A stretch of 64,000 bases of DNA from Rosistilla ulvae (GTDB taxonomy: Bacteria > Planctomycetota > Planctomycetia > Pirellulales > Pirellulaceae), in contig NZ_CP036261.1 of the NCBI RefSeq assembly GCF_007741475.1, forward strand, positions 5,519,798-5,583,797, in the 5' to 3' direction. Position numbers and translations under genes: made by a program. Each line of letters begins with the position of its first letter. Within the stretch, counting starts at the first letter, position 1. The notes beneath the pieces are model-generated. The model saw only the letters and a program-made list of their open reading frames with translations, was not told the DNA's origin and did no database searches. This document shows, in pieces, positions 46,836 through 56,021 of the stretch.

Positions 46836-47291
46836 ATGAGTGGCATGGCTCTATGGTTGTTGGCTGGTGTAGTAGCCGCTGGCATCCCCAACGCGAGGTC
46901 GGCTGACGAACAGGTCGATCTGATCGAATTGAATCATTTCTTCGACGAACACGGCCGGCACGTGTTCGACCAAGTGATCTTCTATCACTGGTCCCAGACC
47001 CACAATCGCTTTCATGTGAAGGCATGGCGATTGGTCAAAGATCCCGAACAGCTGCCGCAAAAATCGTGGAAGCCGGTCGGATACCGATGCGTTTGGCACG
47101 ACGATGGCGTGTTGCGAAGCGTTCGCGCACCGGCTTATCGGGAGACGTGGACCCAGGTCGACCCCGAGCGAACCAACCGCCAATTGCTCCCTCAGGATCA
47201 ACGAACCGGTCTGCTCAAGCCAGTCGTGCGGGAACCGTACAAACGCCCGGAGCCAGCCGAGATTGCCAGCGCCAGCGAAGCGCCGCGCTAG
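46836..47291 (+). CDS. Small secreted protein of unknown function
   Basis: The 151-residue product starts at MSGMALWLLAGVVAAGIPNA with a signal peptide ending near RSADE. The mature part has LNHFFDEHGRHVFDQVIFYHWSQTHNRFHVKAWRLVKD (in parts: FDQVIFYHWSQTHNRFH), W/H/F-rich beta-like segments, and a Pro/Glu tail (REPYKRPEPAEIASASE). The ATG at 46836 is decided by a strong ribosome-binding site, ACGGAGGATAAGC; an upstream in-frame TTG at 46734 is not supported. The insertion sequence at 47314 lies 22 bp after its stop. Confidence 0.7.
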   Translation: MSGMALWLLAGVVAAGIPNARSADEQVDLIELNHFFDEHGRHVFDQVIFYHWSQTHNRFHVKAWRLVKDPEQLPQKSWKPVGYRCVWHDDGVLRSVRAPAYRETWTQVDPERTNRQLLPQDQRTGLLKPVVREPYKRPEPAEIASASEAPR

Positions 47292-47313
47292 CCCTGACGC
47301 CGCCAGTGCAAAC

Positions 47314-47343
47314 CGTAGCGGAAGTCGTCAACGGCCTGTCGAT
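47314..47343 (+). repeat. Left terminal inverted repeat of the IS1182-family element
   Basis: It begins CGTAGCGGAAGTCGTCAACG and ends CCTGTCGAT. It is the perfect 30-bp reverse complement of 49122-49151 and lies 142 bp beyond the 3' end of the transposase frame. Confidence 0.9.
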
Positions 47344-47484
47344 ATAAGTGGTCTAGGTTCGTTTTTTTCTTGGTTTCCTCCTTACCTCCGCTGGCGATGA
47401 CGGCGTAGCGGTAGCTACAAGTCATCGAGAGCAGGTAGGAGGAGAGTCGGACAGGGAAAGGCACGATGCCGGTGAAGTCGAACG

Positions 47485-49040
47485 TTATGGAACGCACGCT
47501 CGTGCAAGATGGGGAGCCAGACACAGCAAGCGATGAACATTGTGAGCGATGCACAACCATTGCCACTCGCAACGAACCTTCTCTAGGCCGCGCACAAGGA
47601 ACTCACGAACACCAAAGTGATGCTTGATCAACGCGAAAGGACGTTCGGTTACCGCCGCTCGAAGAGCGTATTTTGTGCGTGAGCAGTCCCTCTGCATCCG
47701 ACGCGTGTGCGAAGTCTTGGCTTGTTCGTGGACACCGCACTCGATCCGGCCACCATATTGATTGCGACTGTTCTTGAAACACTTCGTCCGAAGTGAACAA
47801 CCCGAACAGTCTCGCTTGTCGGCTCGGTAAAGGAAACGCTCGGCACCGGTGTGATCTTTGCGCCGGCTCTTGCGCTCGAGTGTCTTGCCCATCGGGCAGT
47901 AGTAAACGTCCGCCTCGGCATCGTACAGGAATGCTGACTTGTCAAACGTCCGCTCGTCCTGCTCACCCTTCTTCGGCTTCTTGCCGCGAACAGGAAGTCG
48001 GTCAATCTTTTCGGCTGCGATCGGTTGACTTGGATCTTTGCGGTACGCCGGGTTCTCCGGTCCCGCTGGCGTGTAGAAGTCGACGTGCTTGTCCTTGCAG
48101 GCAGCAATGTTCTCACCGGTTGCCATCAATCCGTCGGCCAGCACCTGGACCTCACGCTCGCGATCGCCTTCCATGAAGCTCTCGCGAACCTGATCGATCG
48201 CCCCGTGCATGTGGCTCTGTTCATCAATGCCGCTGATCACATCGGCTGCGGCGATCAGCCCGCTATCGGCATCGACCGTGGCCGTTGGGTTGTAGTTCGG
48301 TGCGAAGCCGCCTTCCTTGTTTTTGGCGATCCGGCTTTGCGGGTCGGTGATCGGCAAGCGATCGGGAACCTTCTTGCCTTCGCTTTGAATCCGCTCGAGC
48401 TCGGCAAGGGCCGAGTCAATCTGCTGGCTCTGGCGAGAGAGTTGCTCTTCTTTGTCGGCTGCCGCCGCAGCGTCGAAGATTTCGTCTTCGCTGTCCTGAG
48501 CCTGCTCAACGGCTTGGCGATGTTCTTCAAACTCGGCGGTGAGTTGCTTCTTGGCCTGTCGAAGTTCGTCCGGCGTCCGCGTGCCGCTGCGGCGGTTGCT
48601 TGCTCGCAGGCGTGTGCCGTCATAGCCGAGTGACCGCAATGTGAGATGCCCCATCTGTTGAGCAATCAGGCCGATTTGAACAAACAGGTCGCCGATAGCC
48701 CCGGCGTTGGAGGTGCGAAAGCGGGCGATGGTGCTGTGGTCGATCGAGCGTCCTTCGGCCAGCCAGCGAAAGTCCAAGCGAAATTGCAAAGCTTCCTCCA
48801 GTGCCCGGGAGGTTCGCACGCGTTTGAGTAGCCCGCAGAGAATGACTCCGGCGATGACGCGAGGATGAATTGGCGGCTGTCCTTTGGTGAGGTCGTAGCT
48901 AGCCTCCCAGTTCGACCAATCGATCTTGCCGAGCATCGCATCGATGGTGCGAACCGGATGCTCGATGGGGCGGCGTCATCAAGTTTTTCAGCGAAAAGAA
49001 CGAGCTGTTCGCGATTTTCTTTCGGTTGTGCCCAGCCCAT
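47485..49040 (-). pseudogene. IS1182-family transposase, frameshifted near its N-terminus
   Basis: The reading starts at 49040 (MGWAQPKENREQLVLFAEKL) and runs about 24 codons. It then needs a shift near the four-G tract at 48967-48970 to continue as IEHPVRTIDAMLGKIDW in the frame that ends at 47485 (483 residues from an internal ATG at 48936). One missing base in that tract explains it. The main frame has the DUF772-type N-terminal domain (HPRVIAGVILCGLLKRVRTS, RSIDHSTIARFRTSN), a helical insert, and a DDE-like region (PTATVDADSGLIAAADV, VQVLADGLMATGEN). A zinc-like CSGCSLRTKC motif and ERPFALIKHHFGVREFLVRG follow near the end. The internal ATG could still give a shortened protein. Confidence 0.85.
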
Positions 49041-49121
49041 CGCTCTTCTCCAAACTGACCGTACGATTGCCCCGTAAAGAGTTTAGCGCTATCCAGTTCC
49101 ATGTCGACAGCGAATGCCTAA

Positions 49122-49151
49122 ATCGACAGGCCGTTGACGACTTCCGCTACG
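49122..49151 (-). repeat. Right terminal inverted repeat of the IS1182-family element
   Basis: It reads ATCGACAGGCCGTTGACGAC... on the plus strand and is the perfect 30-bp reverse complement of 47314-47343. It lies about 80 bp upstream of the transposase start. Confidence 0.9.
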
Positions 49152-49156
49152 AGTTT

Positions 49157-49650
49157 CGTTTAACCGCCGTGCCCATCGGGCCGCGCTTCGAGCCTCATGG
49201 ACGCGTGGGGCGTTGCCGCCGCGGTTAAACGAAGTGATTCGACGCGTTTGCCACAAAACCGATCCCCAAGGGCTCGCAGAAGGTAGCCGGTGGCCGGAGC
49301 GTAGCGCATGCCACCGGAAACGGTAATGCAATCGATCGCCGCCCACGACGGGGGCGCACAGCTGTCTGCAATCCCGTTGGGATTGTGTCGCGCGATCGGG
49401 GCTCGCGAACCGGAGGTGCGCCGCTTCGCGACGACCACCGGCTACCGTCTTGTATCCCTTCGGGAAGCCTCGAGTCGGCTGCAAATCGTTTAACCGCGTG
49501 CCCAACGGGCCGCGCTTCGAACCTCATGGACGCGTGGGGCGTTGCCGCCGCGGTTAAACGAAATGATTCGACGTGTTAGCCACAGAGATCACCGAGGCCA
49601 CGGAGAAATGCAGAAGAGACTCTGTGATCTCTGAGCCCTCTGTGGCTAAT
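49157..49650 (+). repeat. Palindromic intergenic repeat cluster, left of module 2
   Basis: There are two copies of a unit that opens CGTTTAACCGC and closes GCGGTTAAACG, at 49157-49231 and 49487-49560, with conserved interior GGGCCGCGC and GGGGCGTTGCC. The second is followed by a hairpin TTAGCCACAGAG / CTCTGTGGCTAA at 49576-49649 (perfect 12-bp arms). Between the two copies lie other repeat pieces, including GCATGCCACCGGAAACGG and CTACCGTCTTGTATCCCTTC. The same unit is found at 58399-59752 in the same orientation, on the other side of the module. No gene is supported here. Confidence 0.88.
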
Positions 49651-49777
49651 TGTTGCATCCCGAGAGGCACGCTTCGCGACAACCTCCCGCAACCATCCAA
49701 AATCCCTTCGTGATATGTCGGCCTATCTTGATGTTTGAGCGTTCCCTGGATTGAGTCGCGGCAAATGAACTCGCATG

Positions 49778-50722
49778 CTACGCGCCAAGTGTTGTCTTCA
49801 GTCGCTCGATCACCGCGGTCAGCTGCTGCCGTTGTTCGGGCGTGCAGGGGTGATGCGGCGGTGCCAGGCGATCGTTGCAAATCCCCATAATCGACAGCGC
49901 TGTCTTGGTGATTCCGATCAGTGGCAGCAGCGGCGAGGAGCTGTTTGCGATTTTGTAGATTGGGGCCAGCGAGTCGATTTTGGTCTGGAGACCTTGCACC
50001 GCGGCATCGTCGTTCGCCCGATGCGCCTGCATCAGGCTTGAGAACAGGCTGGGGAATAGATTGGTTCCCAAGTTCACACCGCCGGTTCCACCCACCCGCA
50101 GCGATTCTGCCAACAGAGTTTCGTGACCAATCAAAAATGTCCAATCGGGGCGAACGGACTTCAAGCTTGTCAGCTGGCGAAAATAATCGAGGTCCTGACT
50201 GCTATCCTTGATGCCAACGATCTGGTCCATCTGTGCGAGTTCGGCCACGGTCTCCGCTTCAAACCAGAGCTTGGTCATGGCTGGCATGTTGTAAAGCAAC
50301 AGCGGCAGATCGGTCCCTTGCAGGACCGATTGGACGAAGGTCTTGAGTTCCGATTGATCGATCGGATAGTAGAACGGAGTTGTGAGGACGACGGCATCGG
50401 CTCCCGCGTCGGATGCCACTTGAGCGAAGCGTTTCGTCTCCACTACCGAGTTGTCGGTGATCCCAACGAATACTGGAACGCGTTGGTTGATGATGCGACA
50501 TGCCTTGCGAACAAAGTCCGCGCGAAGCTGCTGACTTAGGCTGACGATTTCACCTGAAGAACCGAGTAGAAAGATGCCATCGACACCTCCCTCAATCAAG
50601 TGTTCGAGCAGCCGTTCACAACCGGCGTCGTCCAGGCGATCGTCGTCTGCCAAGGGGGTGACAATCGGTGGGATCGTCCCCTGAAAACGGGAGGACTGCT
50701 GTGTGGGGAGCGAGGAAGGCAC
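49778..50722 (-). CDS. Dihydrodipicolinate synthase / N-acetylneuraminate lyase family aldolase (module 2)
   Basis: The 314-residue class I aldolase has IPPIVTPLADDDRLDDAG at the N-terminus and GIFLLGSSGEIVSLS (usual GTTGE). LLLYNMPAMTKLWFEAETV follows, with the Tyr near residue 150, and the Schiff-base Lys sits in QIVGIKDSSQDLDYF. The family also covers keto-deoxy-sugar-acid aldolases and hydroxyproline-pathway enzymes, so a lysine-biosynthesis role is not assumed. No ATG lies near the family start; GTG at 50722 is chosen because AGGAATT precedes it and the product then has normal length. Sequence upstream in the frame is not family-like. It is 80 bp after the DUF1501 gene, the last gene of the module. 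Confidence 0.87.
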   Translation of the reverse strand: MPSSLPTQQSSRFQGTIPPIVTPLADDDRLDDAGCERLLEHLIEGGVDGIFLLGSSGEIVSLSQQLRADFVRKACRIINQRVPVFVGITDNSVVETKRFAQVASDAGADAVVLTTPFYYPIDQSELKTFVQSVLQGTDLPLLLYNMPAMTKLWFEAETVAELAQMDQIVGIKDSSQDLDYFRQLTSLKSVRPDWTFLIGHETLLAESLRVGGTGGVNLGTNLFPSLFSSLMQAHRANDDAAVQGLQTKIDSLAPIYKIANSSSPLLPLIGITKTALSIMGICNDRLAPPHHPCTPEQRQQLTAVIERLKTTLGA

Positions 50723-50802
50723 TGTCGAATTCCTATCTGGGATGGTGGTCAGCGTTGCACGGACGGTTTGAGGCTGTGGCCCTGTTTCAACGAAGCCCTG
50801 TT

Positions 50803-52101
50803 TCAACCAAACAACTTGGCGATTGGGGTTCCTTGATCCGTGATTGGGACCGGGCGATCGCCATTGTAGAGATACTTTGCATAATCGATCCCGAGCGCGG
50901 CATGGACCGTCGCGAATAGGTCGGGGACTGAGACCGGGTCGGCGGTAATTGTTTGCGACAGTTCGTTCGTTTGGCCATACGCGCCACAGTGGTTCAAACC
51001 ACCGCCGGCAAGCACACATGAGAAGGCAGTGCCTTGGTGTCCCCGCCCGCCACCGCCATCGAATTGAGGTGGCCGCCCGAATTCGGTGCTCACCATGACA
51101 AGCGTCTTGTCCAGGAGACCTTGGTTTTCCAGATCGAGAACCAGCGTCGCGAGCGCGTCGTCGAGTTCATGGATCAATTTGTGCTGGTCGAGAATGCCAC
51201 GGTTGTGAACATCCCAACCGGCGCCGTTGAGGAAGTTCAAATTGTGAGAGACTTCGATAAATCGAACTCCTCGTTCGACCAGCCGCCGCGCTAACAGACA
51301 GCGTTGCCCAAACTCGCCTCCATAATTTTCCCTAAGCGCCGCCGGTTCGCTATCCAATTGAAAGCTGCGCATGAAATCGGGGCCGCTGAGCCGCAGTCCC
51401 AGTTCGGCCGCCGCGTCATAGTCTCGCAACGCTCTGTCTGCTAGTTCCGGTTGAGCGCGACGGGCTTGAACGAGCAGCTGTTCTCTGCGCTGTTGACGTT
51501 CGCGGGAAACGGTCATGTGCCGGGCCAAACCGGTTGGCCCGCGGCCGGTGTCGGTCAGGTATAAGTAGCTGTGCTGTGCGCCGAGAAATCCCGGCCCTCG
51601 TGAGCTGTTGGGATAACCGATCAGGACGTAGGGAGGTGCGGATTCGGAGATGGCGCCACGCTCGTGCGAGACGATCGATCCCAGCGAGGGATAGACAACG
51701 GTTCCGCTGACCGGCCGTCCCACGTGCATCCAATTGGTCGCGGCGGCATGTTCATCGATGACGGAATGATTCACCGTGCGCACGGCCGTAACACGATCCA
51801 TGATCGCGGCGACTTTGGGCAGATGTTCGCAAACACTGACGTCGTCAACCGCTGTCGGGATCGCGTCGTAGTAGGATCCCGGCGTCTGCTTTTTGGGATC
51901 TCCCTTCTTCTTCGGATCAAACGTGTCGATCTGACTCATGCCGCCGCCGAGCCAAATCGAGATCACATGTTCGGCTTGGCCTTGCAAGCGAGCTTGCTGG
52001 CCCGATGCGGCGAGTGTGGGGGCTGCAGAGAGTCCCGCGACTGTGGCTCCGGTCGCGAGGAACTGTCGACGTCCCAGCGGGGAAATAGGTGATTGGGCCA
52101 T
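50803..52101 (-). CDS. DUF1501 protein, Tat-type signal (module 2)
   Basis: The 432-residue product has a twin-arginine leader ([20 protein letters not shown]). The DUF1501 fold then follows: [94 protein letters not shown] and [22 protein letters not shown]. The ATG at 52101 is preferred over a GTG 18 bp upstream. It is 65 bp downstream of the LamG/cytochrome gene. Its counterpart in module 1 is the gene at 21309; the two are only distantly alike apart from family motifs. Confidence 0.9.
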   Translation of the reverse strand: MAQSPISPLGRRQFLATGATVAGLSAAPTLAASGQQARLQGQAEHVISIWLGGGMSQIDTFDPKKKGDPKKQTPGSYYDAIPTAVDDVSVCEHLPKVAAIMDRVTAVRTVNHSVIDEHAAATNWMHVGRPVSGTVVYPSLGSIVSHERGAISESAPPYVLIGYPNSSRGPGFLGAQHSYLYLTDTGRGPTGLARHMTVSRERQQRREQLLVQARRAQPELADRALRDYDAAAELGLRLSGPDFMRSFQLDSEPAALRENYGGEFGQRCLLARRLVERGVRFIEVSHNLNFLNGAGWDVHNRGILDQHKLIHELDDALATLVLDLENQGLLDKTLVMVSTEFGRPPQFDGGGGRGHQGTAFSCVLAGGGLNHCGAYGQTNELSQTITADPVSVPDLFATVHAALGIDYAKYLYNGDRPVPITDQGTPIAKLFG

Positions 52102-52166
52102 GTTGTTGTTTCCGTTCACTCGTTAGCAATGGATTGAGATTGAGGGGATCGGTTGGCGGACGTGGG

Positions 52167-55100
52167 TTAAGGCATCCAGACAAATTCACGCAGATTCACG
52201 ATGCTCCAGACGACATCCTCATACCGCTGCCGCCAGGCAGTCTTCAGCCGCGGATCGGCTGGCGGGCCTTGCAGGACTCGGCTGGCGATTTCTTGCTGGA
52301 TGGTGTTGGCATCGTTTCGAACGTGATTCCACCACGTGACCTGCGGCAGTCGCGGAGGCGCTTGGGGAAGAACGATCTGATCCTCGGGCACCATGCGATC
52401 GGCGAAGCCTTCGCTCAGCGGAGCCAGGAAGATCTCTGACTCCGCTGCGGTCGGCCGGCGGCTGACGAATCGCAAGAACAGCGAATCGAGCAACTGTTGC
52501 GGCGACTGCGCTTCGACAGCGAGATCGGCCAACGGACTTGCATCCGCAGCTTTGGTCAACGAGATCGTCAGGGTGCTGTTGGCCATCACCGCGGGTTGCA
52601 AAACGTTTGGCTCGGTTTCGCGGTCGGTCTTTGGCGCTTGGCGATCCGCCGTCCAACCGAAGGCTGTCAACATTTCGATCACCGCCTCGGCGCGGGGCAG
52701 CGTGAGGCTGGGGCGATCTCGTTCGTTGGAATTGCTGACGAACATCCAACAGCGGTTCGGCTTGCCATAAGAATTGCGAGTACTCGTCGCGGCGCGGCCA
52801 TCGGGATCGAGCGTCATCGGTTCGACATCCATCTCGCGACCAGTCGCCTGGAAAAATGAATCGGCAATTTGTTCGGCGGTCAAACGTCGTCGATCGGGTG
52901 CATTGAATTTGCGTTGCTCCGGCGTTGCATCTCGGTTTTGCCCGATCGCTTCGCGTTGATACAACTGAGATGTCATGATCACACGCGCCAGTTGTTTGAT
53001 GTCGTAATCCTTCGCGACAAGTTCCTTACCGAGCCATTCCAGCATCTCGGGGTGGCTGGCGGGATTGCCTTCCCAATCTTGCGGCGGCTCCACGATGCCA
53101 GCCCCGATGTAGCGACGCCAAATGCGATTGGCGATGACCTGAGCGAAGCGTTGGTTTTGTGGAGCGGTAATCAGCGTCGCCAATTTTTCGCGAGGATCAT
53201 CGGCTCGCTGCATCAACGCTCGCAGCGACTTGTCGTCTTTCGCTCCCGTGACTTCGGCGAACGGCCATGTCGGCGTTACTTTTTCGCCTGGCTTGAGCGT
53301 GACTTTGATCAAGGAGTTGCGGTCCGACTTCTTAAAGAAGCCAGCGGGAACGGTGCTCGACTTGGGCACGCTCAATGGCTTGCGAGCAAACATCGCGGCT
53401 AGCGAATAGAGGTCGCGTTGCGATGTCGAGTGGTAGGGAGAATCGTGACATCGGGCACATTGCATCTCGATCCCCAGAAACGCGTTCCCAACGATGTGAC
53501 TTTTCGCCGCGAAAGGGGAGTCGTTTTGAGCGGCCAGAGCGAAGCCGGCACTTCCTCCGTCGTGGGCGCTGCCACGCATCATCAACAATTCCGAGACCAT
53601 CCGATCGATCGGTTTGTTGTCGCGTAGCGAGTCGTACAGATACCATCGAAAGGGGCCCGTGCTGTTGAGGCTGGCGTTGATCAGCGTTGGATTCTCCGCC
53701 AACATATCCAACCAATATCCCATCCAGTTGTCGGCCCAACGCGGATCGTCCAGCAGTTGATCGATCAGCCGTTCCCGTTTGTCGGCGGACGTATCGGACA
53801 AGAATTCCGTCACGTCGTTTTCGCTGGGAACAACGCCCACGGTATCGAGGAACGCGCGGCGGATGAACGCTGTGTCGCCGATCAAAGCGGCTGATTCTGT
53901 GGCGACCATCTGGGATTCCATTTCGGGCCACTTGGCTCCGTCGGTGATCCATTTTTCCAGAACCATGATCTTTTCTTCGGAGAGTGGTTTTCCCGTTGGC
54001 GGCATCCGCATGTCATCATCTTCGCTGCGCAGCCGAATTATCAACTCGCTCGCGTGCGGATCTCCTGGTTTGATCGCCGGTTCTCCCGAGTCGCCACCCA
54101 GGACGGCCAGATCCCGCGAACCCAGCGATAGGCCTCCCTTATCTTTCTCGCCATGGCAGCGAATGCATTCGCTCTTCAGGATCGGCAGTACTGTCGTGAA
54201 GAATTGGTGCTGCTTGGGGGCTGTTGGACTCTCCTGCGTCGAATCGACCGGCTGCGTCGACGCTTGCAGAAATGCGTCGATTGGATTGGTCGTCGGTTGA
54301 TCCGTCGAAGGAACAGCGGGGGATGGATTCGCCGCGAGCCAGTCGTGGGCTGCCTGATGCCGCTTGTTCCAATAAGCGTCCTGGTTGCTGGCAGCTTGCC
54401 GCCGCGTCGTATCGTTCAGCGCGGTCATCGTCGATTCGATCCGACGTAATTCGTTTTCAACCGCCGTGTCGGTCAATGGGAATGGAGATTCGGAGAGGCC
54501 TGCGGGACGCAAAACGGAAAATGCTTCTTCCCCTTCCAGCCGAACCGCCAGCGTCAGTTCTCCCGGTTCCGGTCGAAAACGCTTGCCGCCAGCGATGGCG
54601 TCGAGCACGACGCGGACCGGTTTCGAAGCGGTGATCTCCACCTGTCCCGTCGCCTCCTGGCAACGATGCCATGCCGGGCGATGTCCCGGTGCCGGTGGTG
54701 GCGAGACGGGAGTGATCGGTTCTTCGCCGTGCGGCGCGCCGACCAGCGGTTTCGACATCGTGACAAGTTGTCCGTCGACCCACGCACGCGCCATGCCTCG
54801 AGCACGCATTAGGATTGTGTGTTGTCCCGGGGGAAGCGAGACGTCGGCTGCCATCCGCACAAGAACGGGAGCTTTCCAGCTGGCGCGAATGCCCCAGTCG
54901 TCGTATTTCAGTGGAATCTGGTCCAGCAAAAACGACCGCCCTGACCAAGCCGTGGCACTCGGCGGTAGCGTTTCTTCGGGATACAGCCAGCGATCGTGGT
55001 TGGGGAGCCCTTCGTGAAAGGTGACTGTCACTTTGCCCGATTCCAAGTCGCCAAGCTTGGGCATCTCCGTCGAGATCGATTCCATGTCGGGCGCTTTGCC

Positions 55101-55901
55101 AACGCGACGGAAGCGCGATTGCAGCGTCTTTTCGTCGAGCATCACACGGTGGACGCCGATCGAATCGAGGCCTCCGCGAAAGCTGTTTCCCGCAGCGCCT
55201 GACAGCGCTGAACCGATCCAGATTTGATCGTTATCGATCGCTGGCGTATTGCTAGTCGGACCGCCAGCATCCCACGTCCCGGGAACCTTTTTGCCATCGA
55301 TCCACGTTTGCATTGTCTTCGGTTCACCAAAGCGATACGCGACGGCAATGTGATGCCAACCGGTTCGCGGCCGAAAACCTTGCAGGCTTGTGTAGCGATG
55401 CCAGTTCCTTTGTTGTGGTTGGACGGGGACGGTGGCAAACAAAAAACTTACCCGCGCCTCCCCCTGCAGCCCACGAATTCGCAGCGCCCAGTTTTGGTTG
55501 TCTCGCGAGAATCCGGGGTTGCCGGTCCGCCCTTTCCCGATGATGTAGGAGTGGTCCCCTTCGTTGAGATCGCGAATGTTAATCCATGCTTCGAGCGTGA
55601 TCTCATCCCCGTTGTCGAAGTCGAACGGACTGTCGTCGCCGGGATCGTCGAAGACGAATCGAGACCCTTTGCCGTCGAAGTTGACTGCCGAATTGTTGAC
55701 AGAAAAGTCGGGGAACATCGGCGGCCGAGGCCCTGGGACGTCGCGGTGGATTCCGCCGACGGGACGAATTGGTGTCGCTTCTTCGGGCCCAAATTCCCAA
55801 AACGCAGCCGGCTCTTCGTCCGCGCGAACGATCGCGGGAGCGACGATACTACTCGCTACCGATATCGCAATAACACACAAGCAATGATGGATGGAGTTCA
55901 T
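52167..55901 (-). CDS. LamG / cytochrome c / DUF1549 / DUF1553 protein (module 2)
   Basis: The 1244-residue exported protein begins with a signal peptide (VIAISVASSIVAPAIVRA). A LamG-like domain spans about 75-265 (NNSAVNFDGKGSRFVF, GWHHIAVAYRFGEPKTMQTW, GGLDSIGVHRVMLDEKTL), followed by a beta-rich PA14-like stretch at about 300-450. A PSCyt1 haem domain has CIRCH at 579-583 and MPPTGKPLSEEK near 645. DUF1549 spans about 670-880 (DTAFIRRAFLDTVGVVPS, QCARCHDSPYHSTSQRD) and DUF1553 about 950-1235 (RFAQVIANRIWRRYIGAGIV). It lies 120 bp downstream of the FecR gene. The LamG here sits in the cytochrome protein; in module 1 it sits in the FecR protein. Confidence 0.9.
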   Translation of the reverse strand: MNSIHHCLCVIAISVASSIVAPAIVRADEEPAAFWEFGPEEATPIRPVGGIHRDVPGPRPPMFPDFSVNNSAVNFDGKGSRFVFDDPGDDSPFDFDNGDEITLEAWINIRDLNEGDHSYIIGKGRTGNPGFSRDNQNWALRIRGLQGEARVSFLFATVPVQPQQRNWHRYTSLQGFRPRTGWHHIAVAYRFGEPKTMQTWIDGKKVPGTWDAGGPTSNTPAIDNDQIWIGSALSGAAGNSFRGGLDSIGVHRVMLDEKTLQSRFRRVGKAPDMESISTEMPKLGDLESGKVTVTFHEGLPNHDRWLYPEETLPPSATAWSGRSFLLDQIPLKYDDWGIRASWKAPVLVRMAADVSLPPGQHTILMRARGMARAWVDGQLVTMSKPLVGAPHGEEPITPVSPPPAPGHRPAWHRCQEATGQVEITASKPVRVVLDAIAGGKRFRPEPGELTLAVRLEGEEAFSVLRPAGLSESPFPLTDTAVENELRRIESTMTALNDTTRRQAASNQDAYWNKRHQAAHDWLAANPSPAVPSTDQPTTNPIDAFLQASTQPVDSTQESPTAPKQHQFFTTVLPILKSECIRCHGEKDKGGLSLGSRDLAVLGGDSGEPAIKPGDPHASELIIRLRSEDDDMRMPPTGKPLSEEKIMVLEKWITDGAKWPEMESQMVATESAALIGDTAFIRRAFLDTVGVVPSENDVTEFLSDTSADKRERLIDQLLDDPRWADNWMGYWLDMLAENPTLINASLNSTGPFRWYLYDSLRDNKPIDRMVSELLMMRGSAHDGGSAGFALAAQNDSPFAAKSHIVGNAFLGIEMQCARCHDSPYHSTSQRDLYSLAAMFARKPLSVPKSSTVPAGFFKKSDRNSLIKVTLKPGEKVTPTWPFAEVTGAKDDKSLRALMQRADDPREKLATLITAPQNQRFAQVIANRIWRRYIGAGIVEPPQDWEGNPASHPEMLEWLGKELVAKDYDIKQLARVIMTSQLYQREAIGQNRDATPEQRKFNAPDRRRLTAEQIADSFFQATGREMDVEPMTLDPDGRAATSTRNSYGKPNRCWMFVSNSNERDRPSLTLPRAEAVIEMLTAFGWTADRQAPKTDRETEPNVLQPAVMANSTLTISLTKAADASPLADLAVEAQSPQQLLDSLFLRFVSRRPTAAESEIFLAPLSEGFADRMVPEDQIVLPQAPPRLPQVTWWNHVRNDANTIQQEIASRVLQGPPADPRLKTAWRQRYEDVVWSIVNLREFVWMP

Positions 55902-56021
55902 AAATGAAAGTCTTGGGGATGGAATGGTAATCGTTGGCGGGAAACCGTTGCGATCGATTCAGCACCGACCCGATCGCCTTTCCAATTGAAGAGGTGATCG
56001 CGATCGGTGACACGATCCGCA

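Larger units (their letters stand above)
47314..49151 (-). mobile_element. IS1182-family insertion sequence, 1838 bp
   Basis: The element is delimited by 30-bp perfect inverted repeats: CGTAGCGGAAGTCGTCAACG... at 47314-47343 and its exact complement at 49122-49151. One transposase gene on the minus strand fills 47485-49040. The size fits IS1182 members. No convincing target duplication is visible at the borders (left flank ends CAAAC, right flank begins AGTTT). A short fragment of the local intergenic repeat starts 5 bp beyond the right end. The transposase is frameshifted, so the copy is probably not autonomous. Confidence 0.88.

Noticed and set aside
47300-49160. Target-site duplication of the IS1182 element
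   Set aside because: Flanks CAAAC and AGTTT do not form a direct repeat; no duplication could be stated.
50723-51019. N-terminal extension of the DHDPS-like aldolase (about 99 codons)
   Set aside because: It reads Arg/Pro-rich without homology-like pattern and overlaps the DUF1501 gene; GTG at 50722 with AGGAATT fits the family N-terminus.
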